In this document: piece by piece, positions 61,123 through 64,000 of the stretch
How positions within the stretch are numbered: position 1 is the stretch's first letter
Layout: each line of letters begins with the position of its first letter
Origin: an uncultured Psychrobacter sp.
GTDB lineage: Bacteria; Pseudomonadota; Gammaproteobacteria; Pseudomonadales; Moraxellaceae
NCBI RefSeq assembly: GCF_947500265.1
Contig: NZ_CANMRN010000003.1
Location: 62,001 to 126,000, forward strand
DNA length: 64,000 bases
Reading direction: 5' to 3'
Notes under the pieces: model-generated
Told to the model about the DNA's origin: nothing
Database searches by the model: none
What the model saw: the letters and a program-made list of their open reading frames with translations, nothing else
Made by a program: the position numbers and the translations under genes

Positions 61123-61178
61123 AGTCTACTCAACCTTTATGACAGCACGCTGAACAATAGGTGACAAACTGATGACAA
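61123..61178 (-). promoter_or_regulatory. Pho box array upstream of phoX
   Basis: On the minus strand four half-sites of 7 bases are spaced exactly 11 bases apart: TTGTCAT (61172-61178), TTGTCAC (61161-61167), TGTTCAG (61150-61156), CTGTCAT (61139-61145). The family consensus is CTGTCAT repeated every 11 bases. Ten bases on is TAGACT (61123-61128), a suitable -10, which is the usual PhoB class II layout. Confidence 0.8.
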
Positions 61179-61275
61179 TCGACTGTACTGATGGTTATTT
61201 AAAAATAGAATAATTAGATAGTTAGCATTGTTTGGCAGTTAGCAAATTTAAAAAATAAATATAAAGGCTTAAAAG

Positions 61276-61307
61276 CAAAAACCCCAAGCAATTGCTCGGG
61301 GTTTTTA
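61276..61307. terminator. Terminator after the FAH-family gene
   Basis: AAAAACCCC and GGGGTTTTT plus AAGCAATTGCTC stem region, with A- and T-runs either side. On the minus strand it follows the hydrolase stop by about 30 bases. Confidence 0.85.
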
Positions 61308-61333
61308 ATATGCGTCTGTTATGGCAGAAAAGC

Positions 61334-62050
61334 TTACTGTACTTGTGATACCCACTCATGAGCACCCAGTTTTAGCTTAAGCTGATCGCCTGCTTGCAAC
61401 ACACCAACGCCGCTTGGCGTGCCAGTCATAATCACATCACCTGCTTGTAAGCTAAAGGCGTGGCTAATATTGACCAGCAATTCATAGACAGGAAAGAGCA
61501 TTAAGGCACTATCGCCATCTTGCATTAATTTATCATTGATAGATAGCTGATACTGTACATTCTGCAGATTGCCAAACGCTTGTGGGTCGAGCCAATCAGC
61601 AAGCACGCAAGCTCCGTCAAAACACTTAGCACGCTCCCACGGATGACCTTTTTCTTTTAGCTTGCTTTGCAAATCACGCAAGGTCAAATCCAGTCCCAAT
61701 GTCACGCCACCAATCGCTTGCTGAGCTTGCTCAATTGTCGCCATAGATAAGTCAGCTGATAGCTGAATACATAGCTCGGCCTCGTAGTGAGTCTCGCCAA
61801 ATAGCTCTGGACTTGGGCGAACCACATCACCACGGATAGAGACCACTGAAGACGCAGGCTTCATAAACAGTATTGGCGTGGTTGGTACTTCATTGCCCAA
61901 CTCTGCAGCATGTGCCGCATAGTTGCGACCAACACAGACAACTTTACCAATAGAAGCACGCAATCTTTCATTATGATTGATAGCGCCCTGCTCAGCATTG
62001 ACACCAGCTGCAATGGCGTTCGCTAATGACTCGTGTGGCGATTGGCTCAT
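61334..62050 (-). CDS. Fumarylacetoacetate hydrolase-family protein
   Basis: Metal-dependent hydrolase or isomerase of the FAH superfamily, 238 residues. Motifs are CVGRNYAAHAAELGNEVP, ILFMKPASSV, and HYEAELCIQL with metal-binding carboxylates, then TLGLDLTLRDLQSKLK and VIMTGTPSGVG. The short form resembles YcgM/acylpyruvate hydrolases (fumarylpyruvate or acylpyruvate cleavage) rather than eukaryotic-type fumarylacetoacetase. The substrate cannot be fixed. It follows hisM by about 95 bases, same strand, so it may be read with the transporter, though a functional link is not obvious. Confidence 0.9.
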   Translation of the reverse strand: MSQSPHESLANAIAAGVNAEQGAINHNERLRASIGKVVCVGRNYAAHAAELGNEVPTTPILFMKPASSVVSIRGDVVRPSPELFGETHYEAELCIQLSADLSMATIEQAQQAIGGVTLGLDLTLRDLQSKLKEKGHPWERAKCFDGACVLADWLDPQAFGNLQNVQYQLSINDKLMQDGDSALMLFPVYELLVNISHAFSLQAGDVIMTGTPSGVGVLQAGDQLKLKLGAHEWVSQVQ

Positions 62051-62144
62051 ACTAAACTCTCCCTGTAAATGATGGCTATTCTATCAGCAGTTCATACTCT
62101 ATTGTCTACAGTGACTTTGACGATTTTTAGTTGCTAACTGCTAA

Positions 62145-62870
62145 CTATGGAATCGTATTGGTCACCACATCTGGTGGTACATAACTGGCGTGGCGGTTCA
62201 TACGTTTTTCAAACATTCTAAAGCTAAACAAGATAACCCATGACAGCAATAAATAGACGATACCAGCGGCAAAGAATAGCTCCATCAAGGTATAGGTACG
62301 CGCACTAATCGTACGAGCAACACCTGTGATATCCATCAATGCAATAGTTGAAGCGAGCGCACTGCCCTTTAGCATAAAGATAACTTCGTTACTGTACGCT
62401 GGAATCACAATACCAAATGCGCGCGGTAGCGTAACCCGTGTTAGCTTTTGCCATTTTGACATGCCAAGCGCATCAGCAGCTTCAAGCTCTCCAATCGGAA
62501 TCGTCTGAATCGCACCGCGTATAATCTCTGCCAGATAGGCACTGGTATTCAGGGTAAAGGCAATAATGGCACACCAATATGCTTGGCTAAGTACCGGCTC
62601 CCATAAGAACGACTCGCGCACGGCCTCGAACTGACCCAAACCGTAATAAATTAGGAATATCTGTACCAGCAGCGGCGTACCACGGAAAAAGAAGATATAC
62701 AGAAACGGTAGTATCTGTACCACCCAATTCTTAGACAGTCGCAATAACGCCAAAACCAAACCAAACAGCAATCCAATCACACCTGAAAACAAGACCAGCT
62801 GTACGGTCAATACCGCGCCGCCTAGTAAATCAGGGATATGGTCAAAAATGACCTGCCAATTCCAATCCAT
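62145..62870 (-). CDS. hisM: Basic amino acid ABC transporter permease HisM-like
   Basis: Inner-membrane permease of 241 residues, polar amino acid family. FRGTPLLVQIFLIYYGL and FTLNTSAYLAEIIRGAIQTI are typical of the HisM/ArtM type. The EAA loop lies in GELEAADALGMS. NEVIFMLKGSALAS closely parallels E. coli HisM, so histidine, lysine or arginine import is likely; the binding protein that would decide it is outside the window. It follows hisQ by 12 bases. Confidence 0.85.
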   Translation of the reverse strand: MDWNWQVIFDHIPDLLGGAVLTVQLVLFSGVIGLLFGLVLALLRLSKNWVVQILPFLYIFFFRGTPLLVQIFLIYYGLGQFEAVRESFLWEPVLSQAYWCAIIAFTLNTSAYLAEIIRGAIQTIPIGELEAADALGMSKWQKLTRVTLPRAFGIVIPAYSNEVIFMLKGSALASTIALMDITGVARTISARTYTLMELFFAAGIVYLLLSWVILFSFRMFEKRMNRHASYVPPDVVTNTIP

Positions 62871-62882
62871 AGTATCTCTCCT

Positions 62883-63617
62883 CTACCCTATGGTCGATTG
62901 ACTGTGAGTGGATTGACGGCTTATCTTTTTGGCATAGCGTGCCGCAGGATTAGCGCGCCACTCAAGCCACATCATAAAGCCCGTAATCAACATGGTCAGA
63001 CCCAAATAAATAATCGCTGCTGCCATATAAAAGGTAAACGGCTGCTGTGTAGACTGTGCCGCACGCGATGACTGATACATGATGTCCTTGAGACCCACGA
63101 CCGATACCAATGCGGTATCTTTGAGCAGTACCAGAAACAAATTTCCCAAACCTGGTAAAGCAATCTGCCACACTTGCGGCAAGGTGATGCGATAAAAAGT
63201 CTGAAAAGGACGCATACCAATTGCTTGCGCAGCCTCTCGCTGCCCTACTGGAATCTCTTGAATGGACATGCGAAAAATCTCAGTCGCATACGCACCAAAG
63301 GCAATAGACAGTGCCATGACACCACCCCAAAAAGCGCTAATCTCGACATAGTCGTTATAGCCAAACTTTTTGAGGATGCTCATCAATAAGATAGAGCCGC
63401 CATAGTAAATAAAGAGCACCAATAGCAGCTCAGGAATACCGCGCATCGTCGCAGTATAAACAGTCGCAAGTTTACGCAGCAACCAGATATTGGACATCTT
63501 TGCGGTTGCGCCGAGCAAGCCTAGAGCCAGACCAATGATCAAACTGGTCACAGCTAGCTGTATGGTGACGGTAGCGCCGCTCAATAAAAGCGCGCCAAAT
63601 CCTTGTAAGTCAAACAC
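62883..63617 (-). CDS. hisQ: Basic amino acid ABC transporter permease HisQ-like
   Basis: Partner permease, 244 residues, about five helices. Family segments are FGALLLSGATVTIQLAVTSL, MRGIPELLLVLFIYYGGS, and the coupling loop EIPVGQREAAQAIGM. The start is GTG 63617 with only a weak ribosome site. The pair hisQ-hisM lies in the normal order. No ATPase or binding protein gene is in the window; these may lie beyond the right edge. Confidence 0.85.
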   Translation of the reverse strand: MFDLQGFGALLLSGATVTIQLAVTSLIIGLALGLLGATAKMSNIWLLRKLATVYTATMRGIPELLLVLFIYYGGSILLMSILKKFGYNDYVEISAFWGGVMALSIAFGAYATEIFRMSIQEIPVGQREAAQAIGMRPFQTFYRITLPQVWQIALPGLGNLFLVLLKDTALVSVVGLKDIMYQSSRAAQSTQQPFTFYMAAAIIYLGLTMLITGFMMWLEWRANPAARYAKKISRQSTHSQSTIG

Positions 63618-64000
63618 GATTATCCACTCAGTCTCTTTATATTAGCAATTTGCAAAATATGAGTTAAAAGAATCAGCATCAATAGCTGAACGCGGCGAAA
63701 CACCGTATTTTATACCAAATCAATAGGGATGGTCGGCATCAAAAAATGACGTCAGAAGAATACGATTAACGCTGCGATAATTGACACAGTAGAAATGAGC
63801 GCTGATTTTATCATATTCACTCGCCGTGATGTTAATACTGACGCGTAAAAGCTGCGCCTAAACCGTACTTAAACAGACACTTGCCTCTATAAATATACAA
63901 TCAGCCGACTAAATTTGAGAAAAATTGGTAGGCGGCTATTATGTATATTTGTTGATATAACGACGAATAAAAAAGGACATCACCATGATGGCGATATCCT
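63618..64000. other. Right-edge intergenic region
   Basis: About 380 bases with no supported gene. They hold the hisQ upstream region, a hairpin without T-run (AGCCGACTA 63903-63911 with TAGGCGGCT 63929-63937), and a terminator at the very edge. Confidence 0.5.
63968..64000 (-). terminator. Terminator cut by the window edge
   Basis: AGGACATCACCAT (63974-63986) pairs at 11 of 13 positions with ATGGCGATATCCT (63988-64000), with an A-run to the left, so on the minus strand it ends with a T-run. It would close a minus-strand gene beyond the window, upstream of hisQ. Confidence 0.65.

Noticed and set aside
63903..63937. Hairpin AGCCGACTA...TAGGCGGCT near the right edge
   Set aside because: One mismatch, long loop and no T-run on either strand; role not supported.

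Overview
The window reads as a stretch of chromosome from a gammaproteobacterium of the Moraxellaceae, most likely Psychrobacter. This is inferred from the overall protein style (Gln- and Asn-rich linkers, an oversized SMC, an Acinetobacter-like rubredoxin reductase) and from the conserved blocks lepA-lepB-DUF4845-rnc-era-recO-pdxJ and smc-zipA-ligA. There are no phage genes, transposases, integrases or CRISPR arrays. Most of it is housekeeping and metabolic DNA.

Layout. 1-4.8 kb: typA, an OmpA-family porin/peptidoglycan anchor, and an orphan FimT/GspH-like prepilin. 4.8-12 kb: the minus-strand operon lepA-lepB-DUF4845-rnc-era-recO-pdxJ (translation factor, signal peptidase, RNase III, ribosome GTPase, recombination repair, vitamin B6). 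12.4-13 kb: elongator tRNA-Met and RNase P RNA. 13-16.7 kb: bioA-bioD (ATGA overlap), a 2[4Fe-4S] ferredoxin, coaD, and smpB on the other strand. 16.9-26.5 kb: a RarD-type transporter divergent from an Lrp-type regulator, three lipoproteins, an ammonium transporter with a well-formed sigma-54 promoter followed by an unknown gene, and ygiQ with a terminator-like hairpin in its leader. 26.5-36.7 kb: smc, zipA and ligA, with an AT-rich TPR/DUF2971-like gene attached behind ligA and an unknown gene upstream of smc. 36.8-39.5 kb: a TauE/SafE permease, birA (no DNA-binding domain) and coaX. 39.6-48.8 kb: a complete leucine/isovalerate (liu) catabolic operon: acyl-CoA synthetase, liuB, liuC, liuD, liuE, liuA, behind a near-consensus sigma-70 promoter. 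49-54.9 kb: rubredoxin reductase-like protein, a DJ-1/PfpI protein, and the gltIJKL acidic amino acid ABC transporter. 55.3-61 kb: hslO with a heat-shock-like promoter, a small membrane/coiled-coil protein, a lipase-like hydrolase, and PhoX phosphatase behind an array of four Pho half-sites. 61.3-63.6 kb: a fumarylacetoacetate hydrolase-family protein and a hisQM-like permease pair.

Main non-coding signal. A family of about 105-110 bp AT-bordered imperfect palindromes (ends resembling TATAGTCAATYCA, interior motifs AAGGCAACCGAGTG and GCGAGGTTAACGCTGT) occurs at least four times clearly (25624, 25729, 40877, 46839), once in diverged form (45009) and twice as possible remnants (21890, 30354). 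Three copies sit in successive gaps of the liu operon, all in one orientation, and two lie end to end before a lipoprotein gene. They look like a non-autonomous MITE-like element.

How genes connect. Biotin made via BioA/BioD and attached by BirA would be used by LiuD. CoaD and CoaX both serve CoA synthesis, which the liu pathway consumes. Nitrogen (sigma-54 amt, Lrp-type regulator, gltIJKL, hisQM) and phosphate (phoX) acquisition are both represented. No complete new defence or mobile system is visible. The best candidates for new biology are the repeat family in the liu operon, the unknown gene in the amt operon, and the ligA-coupled TPR/DUF2971-like gene.
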